Origin: UMGS1279 sp045577495
Lineage (GTDB): Bacteria; Bacillota; Clostridia; Oscillospirales; Acutalibacteraceae
Direction of reading: 5' to 3'
Assembly: GCA_045577495.1 (NCBI GenBank)
Contig: JAZNIK010000035.1
Span: forward strand, 1-5,902
DNA length: 5,902 bases
The position numbers were made by a program, and so were the translations under genes. Shown in pieces: positions 1 through 5,262 of the stretch. The first letter of the stretch is position 1. Every line of letters begins with the position of its first letter. A model generated the notes under the pieces. The model ran no database searches and was not told the origin of the DNA. It saw only the letters and a list, made by a program, of their open reading frames with translations.

Positions 1-24
1 TCTTGAAGTTGACGGTTTAAGCAT
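1..24 (-). CDS. 5' end of an unidentified protein gene (partial, runs off the window)
   Basis: Reading leftward, an ATG at 24-22 opens a frame of eight codons (MLKPSTSR) before the window ends. A purine-rich ribosome site, GAGGGA (35-30), lies 5 bases before the ATG. A promoter with an extended -10 lies about 40 bases upstream, and the upstream operon is closed by a terminator. These signals agree with a real gene start, but eight residues do not identify a family. I see no other start with a comparable ribosome site here. The function is unknown. Confidence 0.5.
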
Positions 25-61
25 TAAAATCCCTCTTTTTATGCGGTTTTTCTATGCTTCT

Positions 62-90
62 ATTATACCATATTTACACTGCTTTTTCAT
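62..90 (-). promoter_or_regulatory. Probable sigma-A type promoter for the left-edge gene
   Basis: On the minus strand there is a perfect TATAAT (67-62) preceded by TGG, giving an extended -10. An ATGAAA (90-85, four of six matches to TTGACA) lies 17 bases further upstream. Transcription would start near 55, leaving a leader of about 30 bases before the ATG at 24. The promoter lies between the apbE terminator and the next gene, so the left-edge gene is probably its own transcription unit. Confidence 0.6.
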
Positions 91-101
91 CCTGTTTTTG
101 C

Positions 102-137
102 AAAAAAATGACCGCTGACTTACCTTTGTCAGCGGTC
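102..137 (-). terminator. Intrinsic terminator of the lepA-apbE operon
   Basis: On the minus strand a perfect 10-bp stem (GACCGCTGAC, 137-128, with 119-110) encloses an 8-base loop. One A follows, then a run of seven T (108-102). It begins about 20 bases beyond the apbE stop codon. This is a textbook Rho-independent terminator. Confidence 0.9.
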
Positions 138-139
138 TG

Positions 140-167
140 AAGGTTGCTTTCGCAACCTTATTTTTTT
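140..167 (+). terminator. Second hairpin, oriented as a plus-strand terminator, overlapping the apbE stop
   Basis: The 8-bp arms AAGGTTGC (140-147) and GCAACCTT (152-159) enclose a TTTC loop and are followed on the plus strand by A and seven T (161-167). The arms overlap the apbE stop codon (TAA at 160-158 on the minus strand). As a plus-strand terminator it would stop antisense transcription entering apbE. On the minus strand it is a hairpin just before the main terminator. No plus-strand gene is visible to its left, so its use is uncertain. Confidence 0.55.
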
Positions 168-1153
168 GTGATTACATTCCCTTTATCTAATTTTAAACCA
201 GAGGTTAAAAGCAGTTCATTCTTATTATCTATAAAAACTGCCTCTATTCCTTCTTTTTCCTCTATCAGCTTTATTCCTTGCTCTTTTCCAAGCAAAAAGC
301 AAAGGGTAGAAAGAGCATCTGCATCGACTGAATTTTTTGCAATAATTGTAACCGACAAAAGTTCATTATTCTGGGGATAACCTGTTGTTGTGTTTAAAAG
401 ATGATGATATATTTCGTCACCTTTTTTTATATACCTTTGATAGATACCACTTGTTACAACCGACATATCGCTAACCTTTACCGAGGCTATTGTAGTTTGT
501 TCAAAAGGCTTTGCAATACCAACGATAAAATCTTGGTTTTTCTTTTTGCCCAAAACAGAAATATTGCCACCAAGGTTTACAATTGCAGAATTCACGCCAT
601 TTTCTTGTAGAAAATAGATAATTTTATCAGCGATATACCCTTTTGCAATGGCGCCCAATTCAATTATAGTATTATTAAGTTTAATACTTTTTTTATTTAA
701 AATTACCCTGTCATATCCAACCTTTTTTAGAGCCGTTTGGATAGCATCATTAGGCGGAATAACCTCATTTTTAAAGTCCCATAGTTCACTTACAGGCTTT
801 ATAGTTATATCAAAAATTCCGTTTTTAAGCTGACTATAATATAAACCCTTTTTTATTAGCTCGTACAAATCTTTATCAGGATTCTCAAGTTCACCCTGCT
901 TATTAAGTTTTGAAAGCTCAGAGTTTTCATTATAAGCATCAAACTTATTTGCCAAATCATTACAAAGGTCTACTGCGCTATCTAAAATCTCACTGTTGCC
1001 ATCATAAAGAGTTATCGTACATACCGTATCGGCTGCAAAAAAGGTTCTTGAAAGTTTTTGATTACAACCGCTTAACGTTGTTACTATAAACATCAAAGCA
1101 AGAAAAACCGAAACGAAAATAGGAATTGCTGTTTTTGATTTTCGTTTACTCAT
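158..1153 (-). CDS. apbE: FAD:protein FMN transferase, ApbE family lipoprotein
   Basis: ApbE enzymes transfer FMN from FAD onto a Thr or Ser of target flavoproteins, with Mg2+ as cofactor. The targets are typically extracytoplasmic flavoproteins such as RnfG/NqrC subunits or FMN-binding reductases. The 331-residue length fits the family. Residues 1-30 form a lipoprotein signal: a basic KRK start, a hydrophobic stretch at about 10-26, and lipobox LSGC with Cys30 as the lipidated residue, placing the enzyme on the outer face of the membrane. Family motifs in order are ELGAIAKGYIAD (165-176), NLGGNI (193-198), TSGIYQRY (234-241), HLLNTTTGYP (251-260) and DADALST (277-283), the last carrying the metal-site Asp and Thr. 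The start ATG overlaps the end of lepA by 8 bases (ATGAGTAA holds both the start and the lepA stop). No good ribosome site precedes it, which suggests translational coupling to lepA. No target flavoprotein is encoded here, so the substrate is unknown. Confidence 0.93.
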   Translation of the reverse strand: MSKRKSKTAIPIFVSVFLALMFIVTTLSGCNQKLSRTFFAADTVCTITLYDGNSEILDSAVDLCNDLANKFDAYNENSELSKLNKQGELENPDKDLYELIKKGLYYSQLKNGIFDITIKPVSELWDFKNEVIPPNDAIQTALKKVGYDRVILNKKSIKLNNTIIELGAIAKGYIADKIIYFLQENGVNSAIVNLGGNISVLGKKKNQDFIVGIAKPFEQTTIASVKVSDMSVVTSGIYQRYIKKGDEIYHHLLNTTTGYPQNNELLSVTIIAKNSVDADALSTLCFLLGKEQGIKLIEEKEGIEAVFIDNKNELLLTSGLKLDKGNVITKK

Positions 1154-2951
1154 CTAGTTTCAATACTGCCATAAACGCCTCTTGCGGAACCTCTACCGAA
1201 CCTAACTGGCGCATACGCTTTTTGCCTTCCTTCTGTTTTTCAAGAAGTTTTTTCTTACGAGTTATATCACCGCCATAGCATTTAGCCAAAACATCTTTTC
1301 TAAGGGCTTTTACGGTTTCTCTTGCAATTATCTTGCCGCCAACAGCAACTTGAATAGGCACCTCAAACAACTGCCTTGGGATAAACTCTTTAAGCTTTTC
1401 TGCAATGCGTCTTGCTCTTGCATATGCATTATCAGCATGAACAATAAAGGACAAGGCATCTACCACATCGCCTGCAAGCATAACATCTAGTTTAACAAGT
1501 TTTGATATTTGATAATCCTTTATTTCGTAATCATAACTTGCATAACCGCGGGTGCGAGATTTTAAAGCATCAAAAAAGTCATACACGATTTCTCCAACAG
1601 GCATAACATAATGAATGTCCACCCTATCGCCCATATACTTAGTATCTCGATACTCGCCGCGTCTTTCTTGGCAAAGCCCCATAATATCACCGATATAATC
1701 TCTTGGTGAGAAAATATGCACATCTGCAACAGGCTCCATAGCGGTTGAAATTGTTGCAGGGTCGGGGTAGTTTGTTGGATTATCTACCTCGATTACCTCG
1801 CCATTTGTAAGCTCAAATTTATAAACAACGCTAGGTGCCGTTGTAACCAAATCTAAATTATACTCACGTTCCAATCGTTCCTCTATAATCTCCATATGGA
1901 GTAGCCCTAAAAAACCGCAACGGAAACCAAAGCCTAAAGCAGTTGAGGTTTCGGGTTCATAAAGCAAGGATGCATCATTTAACTGAAGTTTTTCTAGTGC
2001 CTCACGCAAATCGGAGTATCTTGCACCATCTGCAGGATAGATACCACAGAAAACAACGGGGTTAACCTTGCGATATCCATCAAGAGGCTCGACCGCAGGA
2101 GTTTCGGCAAGGGTTATAGTGTCGCCCACACGAGCGTCACCAACCGTTTTTATAGATGCGGCAAGATATCCAACCTCACCCGCTCTTAAAACATCACACG
2201 GCACCATAGCAGTCGCCATTTTTCTTCCGATTTCTACAGTTAAAAACTCGGCACCTGTTGCCATCATACGAATAGTTTGTTGTGGCCTGATTTCACCAGA
2301 AACAACCCTAAAATAAACTATTACCCCTTTATATTGATCGTAATAAGAGTCAAAAATCAATGCCTTAAGCGGTTCATTACTATCTCCCTCGGGAGCAGGA
2401 ATATCATAAATAAGTCGTTCTAAAATTTGCTCAACATTTTGACCTGTTTTAGCTGATACCAAGGGTGCCTCATCAGCGGGGATGCCTATAACATCCTCAA
2501 TCTCGGCACGAACGCGCTCAGGCTCTGCGCTAGGTAAATCTATTTTGTTTATAACAGGCAAGAGCTCTAAATTATGGTCAACCGCCAAATACGTATTAGC
2601 GAGAGTTTGAGCCTCTATACCCTGTGACGCATCAACAACAAGCACCGCCCCCTCACAAGCCGCAAGAGAACGAGATACCTCATAATTAAAGTCAACGTGA
2701 CCGGGAGTGTCAATTAGATTAAACTCATATTTCTCGCCATCTTTGGCAGTATAATAAAGGGTAACAGCGTGCGCCTTAATTGTGATACCTCGCTCACGCT
2801 CTAGGTCCATACTGTCTAACAGTTGTTCCTCCATCTCCCTTTGTTCAACCGACTCTGTTAATTCTAAAAGACGGTCTGCCAAGGTGGATTTTCCATGGTC
2901 AATATGAGCAATTATGCAAAAATTTCTTATATGGTCTTGTGGTATAGACAA
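1146..2951 (-). CDS. lepA: Elongation factor 4 (LepA), ribosome-associated GTPase
   Basis: LepA/EF4 is a cytoplasmic translational GTPase that binds the ribosome. It has been linked to back-translocation and, in other work, to 30S biogenesis. At 601 residues it has the usual full length. The GTPase motifs are all present: G1 AHIDHGKST (15-23), G2 RGITI (54-58), G3 DTPGH (81-85), G4 NKID (135-138) and G5 SAK (166-168). The LepA-specific C-terminal domain is clear: ARETVKALRKDV followed by AKCYGGDITRKKKLLEKQKE, then the GKKRMRQLGSVEVPQEAF block near the end. This domain separates it from EF-G, TypA and RF3. The start codon is TTG (2951-2949), chosen because the protein then begins MSIPQDHIRNFCIIAHID as in homologues and because GGAGA lies 7 bases upstream. 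An ATG at 2958-2956 is out of frame. lepA is the first gene of an operon with apbE. Confidence 0.98.
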   Translation of the reverse strand: MSIPQDHIRNFCIIAHIDHGKSTLADRLLELTESVEQREMEEQLLDSMDLERERGITIKAHAVTLYYTAKDGEKYEFNLIDTPGHVDFNYEVSRSLAACEGAVLVVDASQGIEAQTLANTYLAVDHNLELLPVINKIDLPSAEPERVRAEIEDVIGIPADEAPLVSAKTGQNVEQILERLIYDIPAPEGDSNEPLKALIFDSYYDQYKGVIVYFRVVSGEIRPQQTIRMMATGAEFLTVEIGRKMATAMVPCDVLRAGEVGYLAASIKTVGDARVGDTITLAETPAVEPLDGYRKVNPVVFCGIYPADGARYSDLREALEKLQLNDASLLYEPETSTALGFGFRCGFLGLLHMEIIEERLEREYNLDLVTTAPSVVYKFELTNGEVIEVDNPTNYPDPATISTAMEPVADVHIFSPRDYIGDIMGLCQERRGEYRDTKYMGDRVDIHYVMPVGEIVYDFFDALKSRTRGYASYDYEIKDYQISKLVKLDVMLAGDVVDALSFIVHADNAYARARRIAEKLKEFIPRQLFEVPIQVAVGGKIIARETVKALRKDVLAKCYGGDITRKKKLLEKQKEGKKRMRQLGSVEVPQEAFMAVLKLDE

Positions 2952-2958
2952 ATTGCAT

Positions 2959-2963
2959 TCTCC
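2959..2963 (-). promoter_or_regulatory. Ribosome binding site that supports the TTG start of lepA
   Basis: GGAGA on the minus strand lies 7 bases before the TTG at 2951-2949. It supports TTG as the true start. No in-frame ATG is available at the conserved N-terminus. Confidence 0.8.
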
Positions 2964-2983
2964 TATAAAAAGTATTATATTTG

Positions 2984-3012
2984 ATTATACTACATAACGA
3001 TGAAAATTTCTA
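2984..3012 (-). promoter_or_regulatory. Promoter of the lepA-apbE operon
   Basis: On the minus strand TAGAAA (3012-3007, four of six matches to TTGACA) lies 17 bases before a perfect TATAAT (2989-2984). Transcription would begin near 2977, about 25 bases before the TTG start. A second TATAAT-like string closer to the gene lacks a -35. The rest of the interval to the tRNA promoter (about 3013-3147) is AT-rich, and I see no gene in it. Confidence 0.65.
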
Positions 3013-3147
3013 GATATAATCATGATTTTTTATCATAAAATAGTGTTAGATTGATAAGAGTATAATTAGAAAAAACGACTGGATTGTGCAACCAATGTGT
3101 ATCACTTATTTATCTGCAAATTTAATTTATAATTTTAGCATTTTTTA

Positions 3148-3176
3148 TTGACAAATAAAAGTCATTGTGTTACAAT
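3148..3176 (+). promoter_or_regulatory. Strong promoter of the tRNA-Ser cluster
   Basis: A perfect TTGACA (3148-3153), a 17-base spacer and TACAAT (3171-3176) lie 16 bases before the first tRNA base. This near-consensus sigma-A promoter fits a stable RNA unit. Both tRNA-Ser genes and the tRNA-like copy between them could be made as one transcript ending at the terminator at 3621-3651. Confidence 0.85.
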
Positions 3177-3192
3177 ATTATGGCACGTTGAT

Positions 3193-3279
3193 GGAGAGAT
3201 GTCCGAGCGGTTTAAGGAGCTGGTCTTGAAAACCAGTGACTCGAAAGAGCCAAGGGTTCGAATCCCTTTCTCTCCGCCA
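3193..3279 (+). tRNA. tRNA-Ser (anticodon UGA), CCA encoded
   Basis: The acceptor arms GGAGAGA (3193-3199) and TCTCTCC (3269-3275) pair perfectly, followed by discriminator G and encoded CCA (3277-3279). The anticodon arm is CTGGT/ACCAG around loop CTTGAAA, giving anticodon TGA (3227-3229), which reads UCN serine codons. A long variable arm (around CTC GAAA GAG) marks it as a class II tRNA of the serine type. The T-arm AAGGG/CCCTT holds loop TTCGAAT. The gene is 87 bases including CCA, and all arms are intact. Confidence 0.97.
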
Positions 3280-3313
3280 TTTTTTTAAAACAATTTTATA
3301 GTTTTTATAATAC

Positions 3314-3347
3314 GTTACAATTTGGAGTAGTACTCAAGTTGGTGACG
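3314..3347 (+). repeat. 34-bp direct repeat, left copy
   Basis: These 34 bases are identical to 3520-3553, an offset of 206. The repeat comprises 10 bases of upstream sequence (GTTACAATTT) plus the first 24 bases of tRNA-Ser(GCU), covering the acceptor 5' strand and most of the D-arm. Here they lead into a broken tRNA-like copy. Confidence 0.97.
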
Positions 3348-3364
3348 GGCAACAAATTTGAGCG

Positions 3365-3377
3365 CGTCCTGCGGACG
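3365..3377 (+). other. Small GC-rich hairpin in the insert
   Basis: A perfect 5-bp inverted repeat CGTCC/GGACG closes on a TGC loop. It lies in the foreign middle part of the tRNA-like copy, left of the larger hairpin at 3402-3452. The two together suggest that the insert was selected for RNA or DNA structure. Function unknown. Confidence 0.5.
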
Positions 3378-3401
3378 ATTAAGCGATAATTTATTGGCGT
3401 A

Positions 3402-3452
3402 GCGGTCAAAATTTATCGGTGCTCCAAGCCGAATATAAATTTTGGGTACCGC
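3402..3452 (+). other. Large imperfect hairpin in the insert of the tRNA-like copy
   Basis: The left arm reads GCGGT (3402-3406), CAAAATTTAT (3407-3416), CGG (3417-3419). The right arm reads CCG (3429-3431), a 3-base bulge, ATAAATTTTG (3435-3444), a 3-base bulge, ACCGC (3448-3452). This gives 18 base pairs in three blocks around a 9-base loop. The pairing is too long to be casual in a segment of this size. It has no T run, so it is not an intrinsic terminator. Confidence 0.7.
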
Positions 3453-3519
3453 AAGAGGGCACGAAGCCGAGTCACTCCTATTGTTCATTTGGTTTTTTAA
3501 TTTAATATTTTTAATTTAA

Positions 3520-3553
3520 GTTACAATTTGGAGTAGTACTCAAGTTGGTGACG
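3520..3553 (+). repeat. 34-bp direct repeat, right copy (start of the intact tRNA)
   Basis: This is the right copy of the exact repeat also found at 3314-3347. It spans 10 bases upstream and the first 24 bases of the functional tRNA-Ser(GCU). Recombination between the copies would delete 206 bases and leave one complete tRNA gene. Confidence 0.97.
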
Positions 3554-3620
3554 AGGCGCCCCTGCTAAGGGCGTAGGTCGGGCAACCGGCGCGAGAGTTC
3601 GAGTCTCTCCTACTCCGCCA
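3530..3620 (+). tRNA. tRNA-Ser (anticodon GCU), CCA encoded
   Basis: The acceptor arms GGAGTAG (3530-3536) and CTACTCC (3610-3616) pair perfectly, with discriminator G and encoded CCA (3618-3620). The anticodon stem CGCCC/GGGCG holds loop CTGCTAA, giving anticodon GCT (3564-3566) for AGC/AGU codons. The D-stem is CTC/GAG. The long GC-rich variable arm (GGTCGGGCAACCGGC region) is typical of class II serine tRNAs, and the T-arm is GAGAG/CTCTC. The gene is 91 bases. It lacks a convincing promoter of its own: a TACAAT at 3522-3527 is too close to the 5' end. It is probably read from the promoter at 3148-3176. Confidence 0.97.
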
Positions 3621-3651
3621 ATCCTCTGGTTTTTTGCCAGAGGATTTTTTT
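3621..3651 (+). terminator. Intrinsic terminator of the tRNA-Ser cluster
   Basis: The 9-bp arms ATCCTCTGG (3621-3629) and CCAGAGGAT (3637-3645) enclose a 7-base T-rich loop, followed by a T run to 3651. The hairpin starts directly after the CCA of tRNA-Ser(GCU), so it closes the tRNA transcript. Confidence 0.93.
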
Positions 3652-3660
3652 ATGCCTATT

Positions 3661-3692
3661 TATGATAATTCAAATGCTTTTTGCATATCATA
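3661..3692. promoter_or_regulatory. Inverted repeat in the hydrolase promoter region, possible operator
   Basis: The perfect 7-bp arms TATGATA (3661-3667) and TATCATA (3686-3692) are 18 bases apart, with an inner TGC/GCA pair. The right arm overlaps CATAAT (3689-3694), the best -10 candidate before the hydrolase gene. I see no good -35. The gene starts at 3724 with AAGGTG (3711-3716) as ribosome site, 7 bases before the ATG. A dimeric regulator could bind here, but AT-rich DNA gives such repeats by chance. Confidence 0.35.
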
Positions 3693-3723
3693 ATCTAGTA
3701 TTCTAACAAAAAGGTGAAAGTTT

Positions 3724-4695
3724 ATGTGTACTGCAATAAGTTTTAATTCCGATTGTCATTATTTTGGCAGAACCCTTGATTACAATATTTCTTTTGGAGA
3801 GCAGATTATTATAACCCCTCGTAACCTTAATTTTAAGTTCAAATATACTGCTCCCTTAAATAAGCATTACGCTATTATTGGTATGGCTACACTTGTACAC
3901 GATATCCCTCTTTATTTTGATGCCACAAATGAAGTAGGGCTTTCTGTTGCAGCACTTTTGTTTAGTGAAAATGCAAAATATTTTCCTCCTAAACACGGAT
4001 ACACAAATATCGCATCGTTTGAGGTTATACCATATATTTTAGCCAACTGTAAAACGGTTGAAGAAGCAAGGCGAAACCTTTCTAACATCAATATAACCAA
4101 CGATAACTTTAATGACCAACTAAAAGCCACTCCGCTTCACTGGTTGATATCTGATAGTAAAAATAGCATTGTTTTAGAGTCGGTTGATTCGGGGATAGAA
4201 ATCCTTGACAATCCTATTGGTGTGCTAACAAATAACCCGCCTTTTAAAATGCAGCTTTGGAATTTAAGCCAATATATAAATCTTTCTACCAAAACCGCAA
4301 TAAACCGATTTAGTGAAAAAATAGCCCTTAATCCGCTAAGCAAGGGTATGGGAGGAGTTGGTCTGCCGGGTGATTTTTCCTCAGCCTCTCGCTTTGTAAG
4401 AAGTGCTTTTTTAAAGTTAAATTCTGCCCTCGCCGAGAATGAATTATCTAGCGTAATTCAGTTTTTTAATATTTTAAATAATGTATCGATTACAAAAGGT
4501 GTTGTGTTAGAAAAAGATGGCTATGAAATCACTAGATACACCTCTTGTTGCAACACCACTAAGGGCATATATTACTATACCACATATAATAACCCTAGCA
4601 TTTCGGCAGTGAATATGCATTGTTTTGATATGAATGCTTCAACACCAATATGCTTTGACTTAAATAATCAAATTAATATTTATTTTCATAAATAA
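3724..4695 (+). CDS. bsh: Choloylglycine hydrolase family protein (bile salt hydrolase / penicillin V acylase type)
   Basis: Members of this Ntn-hydrolase family cleave amide bonds. Bile salt hydrolases release glycine or taurine from conjugated bile acids in the cytoplasm, and relatives cleave penicillin V or N-acyl homoserine lactones. The 323-residue length is normal, and there is no signal peptide. Met1 would be removed to expose the nucleophile Cys2 (MCTAIS). Other positions match Clostridium perfringens bile salt hydrolase as I recall it: Arg16, Asp19, TPRN (31-34), Asn170 in VLTNNP, and Arg223 in GLPGDFSSASRFVR, followed by FFNILNN and TSCCNTTKGIYYYTTY. The position of Asn82 in that enzyme is Leu79 here, in VAALLF (75-80). 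Penicillin V acylases usually have Tyr at this place, so substrate preference is open. The overall motifs favour bile salt hydrolase. The gene is monocistronic and faces abrB. Confidence 0.9.
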   Translation: MCTAISFNSDCHYFGRTLDYNISFGEQIIITPRNLNFKFKYTAPLNKHYAIIGMATLVHDIPLYFDATNEVGLSVAALLFSENAKYFPPKHGYTNIASFEVIPYILANCKTVEEARRNLSNINITNDNFNDQLKATPLHWLISDSKNSIVLESVDSGIEILDNPIGVLTNNPPFKMQLWNLSQYINLSTKTAINRFSEKIALNPLSKGMGGVGLPGDFSSASRFVRSAFLKLNSALAENELSSVIQFFNILNNVSITKGVVLEKDGYEITRYTSCCNTTKGIYYYTTYNNPSISAVNMHCFDMNASTPICFDLNNQINIYFHK

Positions 4696-4721
4696 AAAAA
4701 GAGGTGTTTTGCACACCTCTT
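4694..4721 (-). terminator. Terminator between the convergent hydrolase and abrB genes
   Basis: The arms AAGAGGTGT (4699-4707) and ACACCTCTT (4713-4721) enclose a 5-base loop. On the minus strand the hairpin is followed by seven T (4700-4694), so it is a strong terminator for abrB. On the plus strand it starts within a few bases of the hydrolase stop codon (4693-4695) but lacks a T run. The hydrolase transcript would rely on the hairpin alone or end further on. Confidence 0.88.
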
Positions 4722-4741
4722 ACAAGATACATATTTTAAAT

Positions 4742-4993
4742 TTATTTACTAAGTTTTGAAAGCTTTGCAACACACTTTTTGCAAACAAGATGGTTTCCAA
4801 GCATAACGGTATTTTCTATCTCACCGCAAAAAATACAGCTTGGCTGATATTTACGAAGTACAATATTATCGCCATCTATAAAGATTTCAACACTATCTTT
4901 GCCATCAACAATACCTAATAACTTTCTAAGTTCTCTGGGGAGCACTATGCGACCTAAAGTATCTACGGGTCTAACCATACCTGTATGTTTCAT
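4742..4993 (-). CDS. abrB: AbrB family transition-state regulator
   Basis: AbrB proteins are small DNA-binding regulators. In Bacillus and Clostridium they repress post-exponential genes until Spo0A~P shuts them off. Residues 1-50 form the swapped-hairpin SpoVT/AbrB domain: TGMVRPVDTLGRIVLPRELR, then LLGI, then VEIFIDGDNIVLRKY. Arg8, Arg15 and Arg23 match the arginines used for DNA contact in B. subtilis AbrB, and Lys24 replaces the fourth. Residues 53-74 hold two Cys pairs, CIFC (53-56) and CKKC (71-74), probably a zinc-ribbon-like tail as in clostridial AbrB proteins; B. subtilis AbrB has a different tail. At 83 residues it is complete. AAGGAGG (5007-5001) lies 7 bases before the ATG. The gene has its own promoter with a Spo0A-box core and ends at a strong terminator. 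Confidence 0.93.
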   Translation of the reverse strand: MKHTGMVRPVDTLGRIVLPRELRKLLGIVDGKDSVEIFIDGDNIVLRKYQPSCIFCGEIENTVMLGNHLVCKKCVAKLSKLSK

Positions 4994-5025
4994 AATAAAA
5001 CCTCCTTAAGAATTTTTATATATAA

Positions 5026-5054
5026 ATAATACCTCTTTTCGACAAAAAAGTCAA
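5026..5054 (-). promoter_or_regulatory. abrB promoter
   Basis: On the minus strand TTGACT (5054-5049), a spacer of exactly 17 bases and TATTAT (5031-5026) form a good sigma-A promoter. The start point would be near 5019, about 25 bases before the abrB ATG. It lies downstream of the rRNA operon terminator, so abrB is transcribed independently. Confidence 0.8.
5038..5044 (-). promoter_or_regulatory. Spo0A box (0A box) core in the abrB promoter spacer
   Basis: The minus strand reads TTTTGTCGAAAAG here, containing TGTCGAA (5044-5038), a full match to the 0A-box core TGNCGAA. It lies between the -35 and -10 hexamers, where a bound regulator would block RNA polymerase. Repression of abrB by Spo0A~P is established in B. 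subtilis. That it operates here is inferred. Confidence 0.65.
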
Positions 5055-5105
5055 TTAAAATGTTAATATTTTACATTTTACCTATTTTTTTGATAATAAT
5101 ATATA

Positions 5106-5144
5106 ATAAAAGAAGTACATTCTGATTGAATGTACTTCTTTTAT
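5106..5144 (-). terminator. Terminator of the rRNA operon
   Basis: A 17-bp perfect inverted repeat (5106-5122 with 5128-5144) around loop TGATT starts 3 bases after the end of 5S rRNA on the minus strand. The TTTT that would form the U tract is in the stem, followed by an AT-rich tail (ATTATATATT). This gives a long hairpin with a modest U tract. Confidence 0.85.
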
Positions 5145-5146
5145 GT

Positions 5147-5262
<116 letters not shown>

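Larger units (their letters stand above)
3324..3482 (+). pseudogene. Interrupted tRNA-Ser(GCU)-like copy, or a tRNA-derived repeat element
   Basis: The segment starts with the exact first 24 bases of the neighbouring tRNA-Ser(GCU). It continues into CGGGCAAC (3346-3353), an 8-base match to the variable arm of that tRNA (3579-3586), so the anticodon arm is missing. About 104 unrelated bases follow. The right end, CGAGTC-A-CTCCTA-T-T (3468-3482), matches the T-arm and acceptor 3' strand of the intact gene (3600-3614) at 13 of 15 positions, with looser similarity from about 3458. Without an anticodon arm and with a disturbed D-stem it cannot be a working tRNA. It could be a decayed tandem duplicate with an insert, or one member of a family of small tRNA-derived elements. 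Copy number in the genome would decide. It lies inside the tRNA transcription unit, so it is probably transcribed and then trimmed. Confidence 0.7.

Noticed and set aside
144..833. Plus-strand frames of 61-78 codons opposite apbE
   Set aside because: They are antisense to a clear ApbE protein, and their composition is that of a reverse-strand shadow.
2068..2316. 82-codon plus-strand frame inside lepA
   Set aside because: It is the antisense shadow of a fully conserved gene and has no ribosome site.
3020..3040. Short inverted repeat ATGAT/ATCAT between lepA and the tRNA promoter
   Set aside because: The arms are five bases in AT-rich DNA, as expected by chance, and the repeat is not placed on either promoter.
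3280..3286. T run directly after tRNA-Ser(UGA), as a terminator
   Set aside because: The only hairpin before it is the tRNA itself, and the second tRNA-Ser lacks a promoter of its own, so co-transcription is more likely. Partial termination cannot be excluded.
3306..3311. TATAAT before the tRNA-like copy as a separate promoter
   Set aside because: The hexamer 17 bases upstream (TTTTAA) is a poor -35 in a very AT-rich stretch, so the support is weak.
3354..3457. Insert in the tRNA-like copy as a self-splicing intron
   Set aside because: It is far too short for a group I or II intron, and removing it would still leave no anticodon arm.
3314..3553. CRISPR or tandem repeat array
   Set aside because: There are only two copies, and the repeat is explained by the tRNA gene start.
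3912..4343. Minus-strand frames inside the hydrolase gene
   Set aside because: They are shadows of a gene whose family motifs run through the whole plus-strand frame.
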